Source of the DNA: Eleginops maclovinus | Lineage: Eukaryota; Chordata; Actinopteri; Perciformes; Eleginopidae | Length of the DNA stretch: 64,000 bases | Direction of reading: 5' to 3' | Assembly: GCF_036324505.1 (NCBI RefSeq) | Contig: NC_086366.1 | Span: 5,480,927-5,544,926, forward strand | Part shown: positions 1 through 12,846 of the stretch, one piece after another | Layout: the number at the start of each line of letters is the position of its first letter | Numbering within the stretch: position 1 is the first letter of the stretch | The notes under the pieces: generated by a model | Databases searched by the model: none | Told to the model about the DNA's origin: nothing | The model's input: only the letters and a program-made list of their open reading frames with translations | Made by a program: the position numbers and the translations under genes

Positions 1-788
1 CATTAATGCGTGGTTCAATTGTAATCTTGTTGAAAGGATATGTGTGTGTGTTTGTTTTAGTGCCTGATAATTTACTCCATGATTGCTCCTCTTCAAACAC
101 ACTTCATGTGTGTTCCGCTTCATCACATCTCACAGGAACTGCTCTTCTGTTGACCGGATAGTGTATATAGAAATATAGGCTACATATATACACAGTCTAA
201 AGCTACAGAACTTAGGTTTGGAAAACTAGTTTTGACTTCCGTTAATTGTGCAACTCTAAATAGTGATCACTTTTCCAGGTACTGGTCCCCACATCAGATC
301 ATGTGCACACTTTTATGCACAAATCTACACTTTGCTGCAACACCAGCCTTTCTCCTACACACAAAAACTCTCACTATGACTTCCTATCGTGCAACGTGAA
401 ATCTTCTCCGAGCTAGTAATATTTCAAACCGCTTAAGCAGGATTCCCATTGAGTGACAGAGTCGGGTGTCTTTACTGATTAAAGAGCACAAGACGGACAG
501 AATCAAAAAGTGCGGCACACTCTGCAACCCTCCAAAAGAAAAAACTACACAAACACGGGTGCCATTATTTATGGAGGAGCGGAATCAAAAACACACTCAG
601 GCAGCCATGCACACACACCTTGTGGTATCTTGGGGGGGCTGGTGGAGCGTTAAATGTTGCAGTACTTCAGTGTGACAGGAAACACTGTGTTTATGTGCTT
701 ATCGCTGCAGCCTGGACAAGAAAGGCCCTCTCCCCTCTGATGTACGGCTTCTTAATTAGAGCTACACTTAGAAGGAGAGCTCATATAA

Positions 789-790
<2 letters not shown>

Positions 791-817
<27 letters not shown>
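791..817 (+). repeat. (AC)n microsatellite
   Basis: About 13 AC units in the zbbx intron. Confidence 0.95.
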
Positions 818-822
<5 letters not shown>

Positions 823-935
823 CTCCTCAAACATTAACCTACATAATCTACACAAAGCTACTCCTTGTTCTAACACATAGAAAAACATCCTATGGAAAGA
901 GTGACTCTCGTCATCCCTGCTATTGCAATTAGCGA

Positions 936-1007
<72 letters not shown>
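936..1007 (+). repeat. (GT)n microsatellite
   Basis: About 36 units with two A interruptions. Confidence 0.95.
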
Positions 1008-1009
<2 letters not shown>

Positions 1010-1347
1010 CTTTTTTTAGCCGATACAATTTGAGGAAGTGTAGTATATACGTATCCAGCTTCTCCCTAAAGCTGCCCCTGAGTTATGTGCTCATATACTG
1101 TGATATACACCTCTATTACGCCGTTCTCCATAACTTCACATTGAATAACACCTCTCTGAGTTATTAATGAAATGAGGTTAACTTGGAACGGAGCATAAAA
1201 CAATCACATTAATAAACAGTGTTTGTTTGTTTTCTGCAAATTAATTCCCTGCTCCTCAGGCAGGGATGCTCCCTCAATTTGAATTTGTCGGATAATAGTC
1301 ATAGGTGCAAGCTCTCCGTAATGAAACATGGAGAGAAAGTAAATGAT

Positions 1348-1447
<100 letters not shown>

Positions 1448-1540
1448 AGTGAGATATCCAATCCACTTCAAGTTAATGTGAAGATGCACATGCATGTTTA
1501 TTGGTCATATATGAAAATATAGCAATTTAATTGTGTGGTA

Positions 1541-1544
<4 letters not shown>

Positions 1545-1627
<83 letters not shown>

Positions 1628-1634
1628 GGGGGGG
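1545..1634 (+). repeat. (GT)n microsatellite plus poly-G
   Basis: About 40 GT units followed directly by a run of G, one of several long tracts within 1 kb. Confidence 0.96.
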
Positions 1635-1701
1635 GCATGTTCCCTGTGTGTATGCTGACCAATGCAATAAAGCTTAATATTCAATTGTAATGAAAAAAAC
1701 T

Positions 1702-1704
<3 letters not shown>

Positions 1705-1772
<68 letters not shown>
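1705..1772 (+). repeat. (GT)n microsatellite
   Basis: About 34 units. Confidence 0.97.
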
Positions 1773-1773
<1 letters not shown>

Positions 1774-2748
1774 AGAATGTGTTGCTGCCATCTCTGTGTG
1801 TCTCACACCGATGCCTATTCTTTATCTATAATAAATAGGGCCCCATACTGTAGATCTATAACCATGTCTTCAGACAGTGTGTATCAGTCAACACATGACA
1901 GGGTTTGTATTGGGCCCACTGTTGATCATCACAGCAGAAAAAACATAATCTTTCTTGTCATGATGACACATGTCGTTTTTCATTTGACAAGTGAGCGTGA
2001 ACTTGGAAAGTTCTTGGGCTACTTTTTATAGCGGAAAATACATGTACCTCAGAGAGAACAAGATCTCATTGTGCTCCTATACTTTAACCACACATTGTGA
2101 GATTAAGCTGTCCAAGCTTTGGGAGTAATGGATTACATGTAACGGGATTATTCACGATAGAAAAAAAAGGTAAATGTATTCCCTAAAATGCGTAATCAGA
2201 TTACTGGTGCATTGACCTTTAGAATAGTCCTCTACACCGAGCCTACTTCATCTATGAGTGGCTTTTTCATTTCTCCCCTTTTTCCTTCCACAGCAACCTT
2301 TTCTTGACCTTTACTGGTAGAGAAGTCATCAGCCTTATTTAGTCCCCTCCTCCATCTGTCTCTATTACTCAGTGTCTCTGCTTTCCTTGTTGCCCGCTCT
2401 CTGTTGCAGTGTTTTTCCCACCTTCCCACCTCCCTCTCTGACTCCTGTCTTCCATTAGTCTCCTGCTCCGTTCCCTGTGTTCGGCTCTGACAGGGAGGAC
2501 AGTGTGTTTTTCAGCATTTATATGTTAAGCCTCTTATCTCTCGGATCGCTCTGTTCATCTCTTGATCGTTTAGACTTTTATACAAGGCAACATGTCATTT
2601 CCTGTAAATGCGATGTTCTATAACATGCCATTGTTTGTTATTGTGTAGCTGTTACAGCATGTTACATTATGTGATGGATTAGAGTGGACAAATGAGTGGT
2701 TTTAAGGCAGAAATATCTCTTAATCTATTTTAGTTTTGAAAATAACTG

Positions 2749-3182
2749 TTAAAAAGGACATATTAGGATTATTTTCAGGTTCATACTTGTATTTTGTGCT
2801 TATACTGTGACATGTTTCCATGCTTTAATGTTCAAAAAGCTCTTTATTGTTTTCATACTGCCTGTTCTGAAGCACCTGTTTTCACCCTCTGTCTGAAACC
2901 AGAACCCAGTCTGCTCTGATTGGTTAGCTGGCCCGCTCTGTTGTGATTGGCCAACTGCTAAAAGTTGTCCCGCCCCTTAGCCTATCACGTAAAATGTGTT
3001 GGAGCGCTGGCCAATAGTTTGCAGATCATTTACATGCACAGAAACCTCTTAAACACTACAGGAAAGGGAAAACCTTTCAAAACAGGCAGTATGAGAAAAA
3101 CAAAGACCTTTTTGAACATTAAAGCTTCGAAACGTGTGACAGCAGAGGCAAAAAAAACAAATATGAACCTGAAAATGAGCAT
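2749..3182 (+). mobile_element. TTAA-flanked MITE, copy 1 (with inverted extra end)
   Basis: A forward copy runs from TTAAAAAGGACATATTA through the shared core (TCTGCTCTGATTGGTTAG, GTCCCGCCCCTTAG, CATTTACATGCAC, ACAGGAAAGGGAAAACC). At about 3077 it switches directly into the reverse complement of its own 5' part (GGCAGTATGAGAAAAAC up to CATGAACCTGAA-like sequence), making a partly palindromic unit. Confidence 0.75.
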
Positions 3183-3471
3183 CAAATCCTACACAATTCG
3201 AAATGCAACAAACTTATTTCACAATTATCACATGTGATGGACGACGCCAGAAGCAGTAAAATGGTGTGTGTTGAAACTTTGGAAGTTAAAAGCTCATTCG
3301 CAGAATATGAATCTCTGGCAACTTCATCTTGTCTTGCACAAACTCATTCAATATCCTCACTTCCTCTCTCACTCCCATCTCCTTCTAATGTTCCATTCTC
3401 ACCTTCCCTCTACAGTCTGCCTATCTTCTCCTCCTCTCTCCTCCCTCTCTGACTGTAACACTGTAACTCAC

Positions 3472-3585
3472 CCTCTCTCCTCCTTCTCTTTACTCATGCT
3501 CTCCTTCAGCTGTTGCAGTTTCTCCTCCATCTCTTTGCTCTTGTGGGCCAGCGACACCGTCTCCATCTTCAGCTCTTGAAGGTTC
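3472..3585 (-). CDS. zbbx: zbbx coding exon 2 (coiled coil)
   Basis: 114 nt between a CCATAG acceptor and a GTGAGT donor. The first base completes an Arg codon, then 37 codons rich in Glu and Lys with a heptad-like pattern. The phase is compatible with exon 1. The next exon was not found between 1 and 3471. Confidence 0.72.
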
Positions 3586-4122
3586 CTATGGCAACATCAA
3601 ACACACACTCACATATGTGCAATCAATCAACAACAATCAATCATACAAATGACCTACTCCGTCAGATTGGACGGCCGCGTTTTCATCAATATGTTCTATT
3701 CATCTACTGCACCGGCAGATCCCTGTTGCCATGACTGATCAATACTTTAATCAATTAGTCACTGGATCAGGGAACCACCAAGCCAGACATCAATCCAGTC
3801 TATTACCTGTTGGCAAATGAGAAACTTTGAGGGAGATTGGACTCAATTTTGCACTGGGGAATTATGCAGAAAACAAATACCCAGCACTGAGAATGATCAG
3901 AATCCAGGTTTATCTCGCCTGAAACTGCATTTTGTGAAATGCTCTGTGGGTGGAATTTGAATGGGAGAGATGGAAACAGTATGGCCGCCAAGTAACTCTA
4001 ATGGGCTTCCACCAAATGCCCTAAATCACATCATTGCTCATGTCTTTCTCATCTTACCTGGAATTGAGCTTGACAGATTTGGCCTTGTTGTTAGGAAGCA
4101 CCACAAAGTCATTTAAATTCAT
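3472..4122 (-). CDS. zbbx: zinc finger B-box domain-containing protein, first two coding exons (partial)
   Basis: Two exons encode the N-terminus of a ZBBX-like protein. The first (4122 down to 4058) starts at ATG and reads MNLNDFVVLPNNKAKSVKLN, ending in phase 2 before a GTAAGA donor. The second (3585 down to 3472) follows a CCATAG acceptor and encodes a charged coiled-coil stretch (QELKMETVSL, then EMEEKLQQLKESMSKEKEER), ending in phase 2 before GTGAGT. As I remember it, human ZBBX begins MNSKDFVVLPWG and continues into a similar Glu/Lys-rich helix ending EKEERG. ZBBX is associated with motile cilia. The B-box zinc finger itself is not in the window: later exons lie left of base 1. Gene order with wdr49 and pdcd10 supports the call. 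I cannot exclude a related coiled-coil gene. Confidence 0.75.
4058..4122 (-). CDS. zbbx: zbbx coding exon 1 (start codon exon)
   Basis: ATG at 4122. The exon encodes 21 residues plus two bases of the next codon and ends at a GTAAGA donor (4052-4057). On the minus strand a TGCAG acceptor near 4200 probably begins this exon, so about 80 nt of 5' UTR precede the ATG. The DFVVLP motif is the most diagnostic part. Confidence 0.72.
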
Positions 4123-4623
4123 CTCTCTTCTTTCCGAGGGCTCTGGAATTCGTCCCGCGTCTCTCGCTGTGCTCTTTTTTTTTTACGAAGAGTCTCTTCT
4201 GCAATAAAAAGCAACAGTAATGGGATAAAAAACGACTATCATGCTGCGCCCAGGCTCAATCACACACTGCCATAAATGAATACAGCTGCAATGAAATGAA
4301 AAAAAAGCAGGGACAGATTTGATCAAATGTATAAGAGGCAGTTAAACACGCTATCCTGTGCGTTTGAATTGTATCTGACATTCGTATATGCTTGACAAAT
4401 AGCTGGCAACTATGTTAAGGCAGTAAAAGCCAATAAGGAAATTAGCCAGTGAGGCGGAACATATTGTTTTACAGAAAAAGCCAGACAGCCGCACCTGCTG
4501 GCAGCCGAGCTGATTGCAAAGTCACATTAGAAGGAGGTGATTAGTTTCTGATTTGCTCAAGGTGGGAGCTTCTTAAAAAAGACCCTGACATTTCACCTGC
4601 TTGTAGCTATAGGAAACATTTGA

Positions 4624-5266
4624 CAGAGGTGGAAAGAATAATCAGATTTAAGTCAAATTAGCAATAATAATAAGCTATTCTATTGTTATACAAGTAAAAA
4701 TCCTGCATTCAAAATCATTAAAAAAGTATGGGCAAAAAATATATACTTAAGGTACCAAAAGTCAAGTCCCATTTTAGAAACACTACTGAATTATCGATGC
4801 ATTCATGTCTCCATCACAGCTAGCATAAGTAACCTATAATGATATGTAAATGTGTATTTAAAGCTGATTTATATTTGGTAATGGCGAGTAAACAGAATCT
4901 ATAAAGTAACTACAGTTGTAAGGTAGAGGTAAAGGAGTAAGAAATACAAAACTTGCTCCAAAAGTCTAGTGGAAATGGACTGTTCAGTATATTAAGTATT
5001 TTATATCGTCTCAACATTGACCAACTTAACATTAATGTTGTATTGCTAATCCCTAATGCTTTTGCCTGTATTTAAAACGATAAAAACAATATAAAATGAA
5101 GTAAATTTAGCTCATTTTATCTGTGTACTTCTACTTGAGTAGCATGTTTAAATGAACTGTACAGGGGTAGATGCACATAGTAACACAAAGTACTCAAGTT
5201 AAGTACAAGTACCCCATAATGTAACTGAAGAGCAGTACTTGAGTAAATGTACTTAGTTACTTTACA
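4624..5266. mobile_element. hAT-type MITE remnant
   Basis: Starts CAGAGGTGGAAAG and ends with the common fish motif GAGTAAATGTACTTAGTTAC. Both ends belong to the widespread CAGTGGTGGAAAGTAAC repeat family. It lies in the zbbx 5' UTR intron. No target duplication was found. Confidence 0.55.
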
Positions 5267-5493
5267 CGACGGCGTGTGGCTAACAGCTAACGGCTACAGG
5301 AAGGAGCCAATGTAAATATGCATTAAACTAAAGCTAAAGTAACCGGTGACTTACCTAAAAGGTTTCAGCACCGGTTAAGTAAATGTCACCAGGATGTAAT
5401 TGAAAGTAAGTTTACGTGAAAGTGCTGTGTCGGTAACATCACGTTAACGTCACAGAACATTAACTTTACAAACGGCTGAGGACATGAACTCAC

Positions 5494-5620
5494 CTTACGC
5501 CACTCTCCTTGGGTTTACCAGCACTGTCAAGCTCAACCTTTCACAATTCCGCCGGCTTTGTTATCATGAAATGTCATCTCATAAAACAAAAGTCTATATT
5601 TAAGGTTTTCACCCTCCTCT
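5494..5620 (-). other. zbbx: probable 5' untranslated exon and start region of zbbx
   Basis: A strong donor (GTGAGT, minus strand, at 5488-5493) lies about 1.4 kb upstream of the zbbx start codon, in the only CpG-bearing, low-repeat stretch nearby. The upper end is an estimate. A second donor-like site (GTAAGT) near 5374 could be an alternative. No coding sequence is inferred. Confidence 0.4.
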
Positions 5621-5652
5621 CTCTGTGCTCAGAGCGTTTGTATGCAGCTGTC

Positions 5653-5666
5653 GTCTCTATGGCAAC
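5653..5666 (-). promoter_or_regulatory. candidate RFX X-box upstream of zbbx
   Basis: On the minus strand the site reads GTTGCCATAGAGAC, the 14-bp X-box layout (GTNRCC, AT, RGNAAC) with one mismatch in the second half-site. It lies about 30-160 bp upstream of the presumed first zbbx exon, the usual distance for RFX/FOXJ1-controlled cilia genes. Binding is inferred from sequence only. Confidence 0.5.
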
Positions 5667-6140
5667 CAGCGCAACTCTCGCGATATTCCCGCAGATTTTT
5701 TTCGAACCGTTAAGGCACTTATTTTAAGTCAATTGTATAGATTAAATAAATAAAGCCAAAAGGTAACATTACTAAACAGAAAAAGCAAACATAATTAGGC
5801 GTTTCTTTCCTTTATTTAATGAAGTGATTGTTCCAAAATGTTAAATTTAATCATCCAATGAAGTGGTGCTTAACCTTAAGATATTTGCATTTATGTGTGA
5901 AGTGTTTGCTTAACCAGATCAAATTATGAACCAGAAATTCCTCTGATACAGTATACCAGAATTAAGGCCAATTCTGTAATGCAAGAAAAAGTTCACACTG
6001 GGAGAAATATGTTCCACAGTCTCGATGTCTTTGTCAGATAGTCCTGCAGATTATTTTTAACTATAAAACTAGTATACTCTTTCCATAACTCTATCAAGTA
6101 CTCTTTGTGCCAAACCCTAAACTAGATTGATATTCCTGCT

Positions 6141-6455
6141 CAGTGCCGCCGCTCCCATAACGCGCATTACGCGCTGTGCGTAGGGCACCAAGTGTCGAGG
6201 GGGCACCACCAAAAATAGCCTAATGAAAAATCGTCATAATAATTATAAGGCCGAAATTATTTCAGTAGACTATAGAAATATGAGGCACTTTTTAGGCATA
6301 CTACTCAAAGGTACCGATGGTGCCCCCCTCTCCCCTCCCCCCTCCCCTCCCCACTCACTCATCACAACTCATAATGTTTTTTTATTGGGGGGGGGGGGGG
6401 AGGGCATCATGAAGGAATTATGCTTAGGGCACCAAAATGGCTAGCAGCGGCACTG
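6141..6455. mobile_element. hAT-type MITE with 8-bp target duplication
   Basis: A 315-bp element with inverted ends CAGTGCCGCCGCT and (inverted right end) CAGTGCCGCTGCT, flanked by a perfect duplication TTCCTGCT at 6133-6140 and 6456-6463. Inside, GTAGGGCACCAAG and TTAGGGCACCAAA form a longer imperfect inverted repeat. There is no coding capacity. Confidence 0.9.
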
Positions 6456-7530
6456 TTCCTGCTTAGACTACAAATGTTTTAATCACTGTAGTAGTCACTA
6501 CAAAAAACACATTATATCAGACTGCCTGTTCAGTGCTTCCCATGGCAGATGATCATTTGGAAAATGAACTACTTTTGATTTCATCAGTTCATACACAATA
6601 AAACTTTGTCTGTAAACATAACAATATACTTACATGAGAGGATCGAATGTGCAAGGAAAAGGTTGGCCATGTGGAGGACATACATAGCATCTTATATCTT
6701 CAATCTTTCTTGTTCTTACTCTTTAATATGTAAATGTTGACCTGAGTAGAATATCAATGTCAGACAATTCTTGATCAACAAGGTAAAAAAAAAAAAAAGT
6801 ATTACATTTTGTAATGTGCCTTTGTTTGTCGGGGAATAAACATCAGATTCAAAGACATCAAGTCCCATATTGCTTCAGCAGGCTTGATCATGGGCAGCGG
6901 GAATTCCCTTCTAGGCCTAATTAAAATCCTCATAGCATCAAGATGAATGTATTATCGCTCTGATTAGAGCTTTGAACCCTGGTTAACAGACTTTCAAGAT
7001 GACAAGCGTTAGAGATCATAAGCAAAATGATTTCCCATCTGACCCATTATATAGCCTAAATGTGTACTGTTTGTTTGTCCACAGTAAAACTCCAACACCA
7101 TCTGTTAATTATACAAACTTATATAGCAAAAAACATCTAAGTTATTCAACAGTCAAAAGGGCAAAGAGAATAAAAAAATATTTGAGAATTTATTTAACTG
7201 TTTAAACTGTCTGTGTCCTTACAATAAATATACATATCTTATAGTGTTTCTTTATTAACGGAATATGGGTTAGCCCAATGACAACGCTTTCCTTGATGAG
7301 TGCACACAAAAAACGCAAAACAAAGCAATGTATCTGAAAATAAATTCATTTAAATCAAAAGGAGTATATTTAAATACTTTTATGAAAGTACAGAACAGAG
7401 GGACCAAGTGTGTACAAGCAGGCAAAATACTGAAATGCAAGACTAAATGCTTTGCAGCAGAAAAAATGAATAATGTAGTTAATTTAGCTTTTTCTCTTCT
7501 TAAGACAACATTTAAATCTATAACATCTTC

Positions 7531-7579
<49 letters not shown>

Positions 7580-7790
7580 GTTGTTATTATTATTATTCAA
7601 TTGTATTATTATTAGTCAAACTAGTAGTAGTAGTAGTTTGGTTGTATTTAATACCTATTATTGTAGTAATAGTGGTAGTAGTAGTAATAGAAGAAGAACT
7701 AGTATAATTTTTATTTATTTATTTATTTATTCATTTATTTATTTATTTATTCATTTATTTACTTATTTATTTATTTATTTACTTATTATT
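7531..7790 (+). repeat. compound microsatellite (ATT)n, (AGT)n, (TTTA)n
   Basis: (ATT)n at 7531-7615, short (AGT)n runs at 7621-7690, then (TTTA)n with scattered C changes at 7709-7790. This is three adjoining simple arrays of different period. Confidence 0.9.
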
Positions 7791-8209
7791 AATTTTTTTT
7801 TCTTATTTGTAATTTATTTCGTTTTTTGTTAAGTTCTTGTATGCATACCCTTGTGCCTATGACGTTCTGTACACAGGTCTCTTTCCATTACAGTGCAGCC
7901 GTGCAGTCATCCATACCGCCCTGATCTGTATTCTACGACGAAAGAAACTTTCTGACACTGCTGCAAAACCACTCCTCTCCTGCATACCATGCCCCTTCCG
8001 TTGCTCTTTTTTTCCATCTTTATCCTTCCTCGCTGTCCTCCCTAACAAACCACAGGACAATTATGGCTCAGCAAGCTGCGAACACACCTCCACCTCCGCT
8101 CTCAATCCTGCTCTCCCCCTTCCTCTCCTTTGGTCTCTGTCTAACATTGTTGGCGTATGACCTATTGCTCCTGCCATCAGGGAAGTGTGAGTGTATGACT
8201 TATAGCATC

Positions 8210-8321
<112 letters not shown>

Positions 8322-10249
8322 CGTGTGTGTGAGCGTGGATGGTCATTTCAGGTTGTGACCCTCCAGCTGGATTCTGTCTGTGCTGCTAAACAACGACTCT
8401 CTTCCCCTTCCTCTCTTTCTCCCTCTCTCTGCTCTGCCTGCATAGACAGCTGGTCGTGCAGCAGCATACCGATGAGCGGACGAGTGAGGAGAAGCGAGAG
8501 AAGGAGTAACAGAGGGATATAGAAATAAAAAGGGGGGGAGATAGAGAGAGGAGGGCATTGCAAGGGGCCAGGAGGCACATGGAAAAGCAATGCGAGAGAA
8601 AGAACAAGAGACAAAGTGCATGAAAGGAGGGCTACAACAGCAGAGCAGTGGCAGGAAAAGGACAAGCGCTGTGCTGTGAAATGTCAGGGCTATTTAATTC
8701 ATTAGGAGGCAATGATTATGGCGCCGCACTGAATGTCATCTGCTGGGTTAAACCTTCCTCTGCGGCCTCATCCTGCATGTACTGTATATATTGACTGTTT
8801 AACAATGACAGAGACAGAGAAGGACAGTTGCCAGCATTTTTGTGAGTCCTAGTATGCACAGGGGGGTTGTAGCTAATCCTGGGCGACAGAATAATAGAGA
8901 AATTGTTAAACAACCTTGAGAAAAAGGTAGTACACATTCATCCTTTACACCTACTTGAAGTCACAGGGGGGTGGAGACTATCCCTGCATGAACAAATGGC
9001 AGAAAGCAGGTCACCTGCCCATCATTGGATTAACAGCAGACATCTGCGTTTAACGGGCAACTTTTAATCTTCTTGTTCACCTGATCTGTATGTTTTTGGG
9101 GCTACAGAAAGACGGGGGAGAACAATCACAGATAAAACTGGCCTGTGATCCAGGACTGTCTCGCTTTGACTGTCAGGTAACAACATTAACTGCTGAAAAT
9201 TAATGATGGGGAAAGCGTTTAACCTTATAGTAATTGTATCCTGACCTGAAATTATCCTACCAAATCAAACTTAAGTGCTTTGAAAAGACAGAAATGTGTG
9301 ATGTAGGAGATTACTTTAATAATGCCATGCAACGGAGCTGATGCTAATTCCGTCGGCATATAGCATGGAAGATCAGTTCCAGTGTAAAATATTAAAATAG
9401 AACCCAACAAATTGACTCAAAATGCTGATTTAAAATGATTTCATTGATTTAAATCCACAGTCGGATCCAATGTGTACCAACAGCTTGAAGTGCGCTGACA
9501 GCAATGTATCTTAAAACGACGGCAGCACTGATCGAGGTTTCCTGTAACCGTCCAAGTCTGTTCACATTCTCTTTTCCATTAACCAGTCTTTAAACACCAA
9601 CAGAACCCATAGCGTGTCCTGTTAGTGTTTACTTCCTGTCTTTCTCCTTCAGTTTCAGCCGTTGAAGGCATTGAAATACTTTTTTTTTCTTAGCGCGATC
9701 AATACTATCATTTTCAAATCAATGAAATCATTTAAAATCAGTATTGTGAGTCGAATCTTTGGTTTATTTTGTGTGCAACTGTGTAAGAACTGGGAAAATG
9801 TACTTTGCAGCGTGGTCCTGCTCACTCTTTTGGTTTTCTTTTTTCATTAATGACCACCTCCCTGTACATTATCCCTTACATAAGGCTCTGCACTACCATA
9901 AAGGTGCACCTTTGTTTGAATGTGGGATATTGTTAAGATGTTTCGCAACCATAATTTGCTCCTGCTGCTGTGTCGAGCCGATCCCATCCCCTGAAAATAA
10001 TGACATTCCTCCTCGCTGACGTTCTTTCCACTGACAAATCCTTTTCAGGCCATGACTGTGAGGTACTCAGTGGATATATCAGTCCAAAAAGATGACAAGG
10101 GTTCGAGAGCTTGAAGCAGACAATGAGTTTCAGATCCATTACCAGCCCACAGCGGGATGAGACGATGGACAGGAATACTTGTCCGAGTCCTTGACATCAT
10201 GAACAGAGTCCAGAATGCTGACTCTCCTAATGATGTCTCCTCACTTCCC

Positions 10250-10378
<129 letters not shown>

Positions 10379-10820
10379 CCATTGGATAGATAAAAACAGG
10401 ATACAATTGAAGAAAAAAGAGCTTTAAAGAAATAAAACAGAGATGGGAGATGGATGCTGACTTTCAAAAAATAAGGAATATGGTCAAATAAATGACATTT
10501 GCTGTAGTAGACTATTCTGCTGTATAAAAGCCATGAATAGGATTGACATTGACATGGGATATATGAGAAAAAATTACAGACAAAGCAAAATTCACACATT
10601 ATGGCGGCAGCAGCAGAGGTGGAAGGACACAAAGAGAGACCAACACACACTGAGGAGGTCAGTGTATGGACTGATAGGAAATTAGAGAGTGAAGGGAGAG
10701 TTACTAAGTGATAAAGACAGTTGCAGTATGAGTGACGAAAAAAAAAGTGTGTGACAGAGAGATGAGAACATGGAGGTGTCAGGTACTGGTCATTGGATGT
10801 CACTGAGACAGAGAGGTAAT

Positions 10821-10914
10821 GAGAGGAGAGGAGAGGAGAGGAGAGGAGAGGAGAGGAGAGGAGAGGAGAGGAGAGGAGAGGAGAGGAGAGGAGCGGAGAG
10901 GAGAGGAGCGGAGA
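10821..10914 (+). repeat. (GAGGA)n pentanucleotide array
   Basis: About 18 units of GAGAG/GAGGA, with two GAGCG variants near the right end. Purine-only on one strand, so it could form triplex DNA. Confidence 0.92.
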
Positions 10915-11142
10915 GCACGCAAAGGCCAAATTAGAAATTGAAGGGTTGTGGAAGGGAAGGATGGAGGCAGGGAGGGAGAGATGGATGAGCGAGGGTAAGC
11001 TTATGCTGATGGCTCTGGGGAGAGCCTCTAAACACTCACACACACAAAAAGTAGAGAAGACACCGATCCATCAAAGCTCAGGTGAGTATCTGACAGTTAG
11101 TGGGGCTTCAGACTGCCTGATGGTGGGCAATGATTGTAATGG

Positions 11143-11369
11143 CTCTACTGTGACATGTCTGCATGCTTCAATGTTCAAAAAGCTCTTTAGTTTTCTCATA
11201 CTGCCTGTGCTGCAGTACGTCTTTTCACCCTCTGTCTGAAACCAGAGCCCAGTCTATATAATAATACTATATATTGTATACAACACATTAAGCATTTGGA
11301 GACTATTTACATGCACCAAAGATTATATAACACAATACAGGAAAGGGAAAACCCTGAAAAGCATAAAAG
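11143..11369 (+). mobile_element. TTAA-flanked MITE, copy 2 (internally deleted)
   Basis: Shares CTACTGTGACATGTCT, CTCATACTGCCTGTGCTGCA and ACAGGAAAGGGAAAACCC with the other copies. It lacks the CCAAT/GC-box core, which is replaced by AT-rich sequence. Confidence 0.7.
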
Positions 11370-11940
11370 GGTGTCCCTATAAAAGCATTTGGATGAAATC
11401 ATGGAAAGGGATGTGTGTTGAAAGACTACAAAATGAGTGTACAGTTTAGCAGGATACAGTAAACCACAATCTTCCACTGGACGGTGATTTATTGCTCATT
11501 TTGGCTCGGCTGGAAGGTTTGACAGCAGCACTGACTTGCCTTGTTTAAGCTGCTTGGAAATAAAATCATTCTTATTTTATTTAGTTTTACCCACTTCTAT
11601 TATATCCAACTCTAGGAAATGTAGTGACAGTTACTGCTGAGTGGGAATCTGGGTCAGACATGACGTTTAATAACCAGGGAACAAGATGATACTGTTTGAT
11701 CACATCAGCCTATTCTTCTGCCATGGATTATAGAGACAACTGGTGGCACGAACAAGATTTACAATAGACAATTTTCCCTCAAACGTCTGTAAAACATTGT
11801 GCGTGGGTGAGCAAGTAAAATGAAACTCCAATACCGTTCGCTGCTGCGATTTTTTTTTTGTTACTCCTTGATCAGTCTTGCAATCCCTCTCTCTTTCTCT
11901 TGAACACATTTTTGCAGTAACTCGCACACACCTGCATGTA

Positions 11941-11942
<2 letters not shown>

Positions 11943-11980
<38 letters not shown>
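11943..11980 (+). repeat. (CA)n microsatellite
   Basis: About 19 units. Confidence 0.95.
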
Positions 11981-11982
<2 letters not shown>

Positions 11983-12846
11983 CACAGTGGTGTATTGTTG
12001 AGCTGCACCTCTACTGCCATCTAAGGCTCATAAGGGGTACACATCATGGATTGAATGCACCAGAGTGATGAAAGCTATGGCCATAAGAAAAATGACTGTT
12101 GACCTCTCCAGCTATCATTGTGATGTTATACACATAGATTGGGGAGGGGGTTGGACATCAAGCTGAGGAAATAATCAGATATGTATGGGGATGTGATCTG
12201 TTCAACATAGTCAAATGTCACAAGCACATTAATGATTTGTAAACCTTGAATACAGCAGTGTTGAGAATACCATAAAATGACAAAATGTCTGGGTGCTTGA
12301 GGAGCAAGAAACCAGTATTTTGGATTGTCTATGCATATGCTTCCATTGCTGTGTTCAGTGTGTGAGTCTGTGAGCTCTGTGTACACAGCATCACCATCTA
12401 ATGCTGGTGATTGTTTGCTTATGTCTGATATGACCCTTCAGTTTGTGTTTTGGGTGGATGAGCAGTTTGCAGTGTTGATTCCTGTTTGTTTTTAACTCCG
12501 ATAAAAGCTGGAATATGTGAGAGGTTTTTTCAAATAGGGGACCTTGTAAATATTACATATTGGCTACATAGAGAGATAGAATGAGTCTAAAAACCCGGAA
12601 ATGAGTCAGCATTTTACAACTTCCAGTACCCTCGTCTCAAAACTAGCCTTTTTACTGAATGAGTTTGCGGTTAGAAGCCTGAAATCAAGTCTAAGGTCAA
12701 CACAAACTAAAGAGATTTTCACATTGAGTTGTAAGACATAATACACTTCAGTAATTACTCCACTAATGAATGCTCAAAGCTTCTATCTGTCAGCTAACGT
12801 TAGCTTTTTAGTTGTACCGACTGCCAAAATCAGCCATTCACGTTTC

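Noticed and set aside
2232..2429. Candidate zbbx exon on the minus strand
   Set aside because: No acceptor/donor pair in the right phase and no resemblance to the remembered protein.
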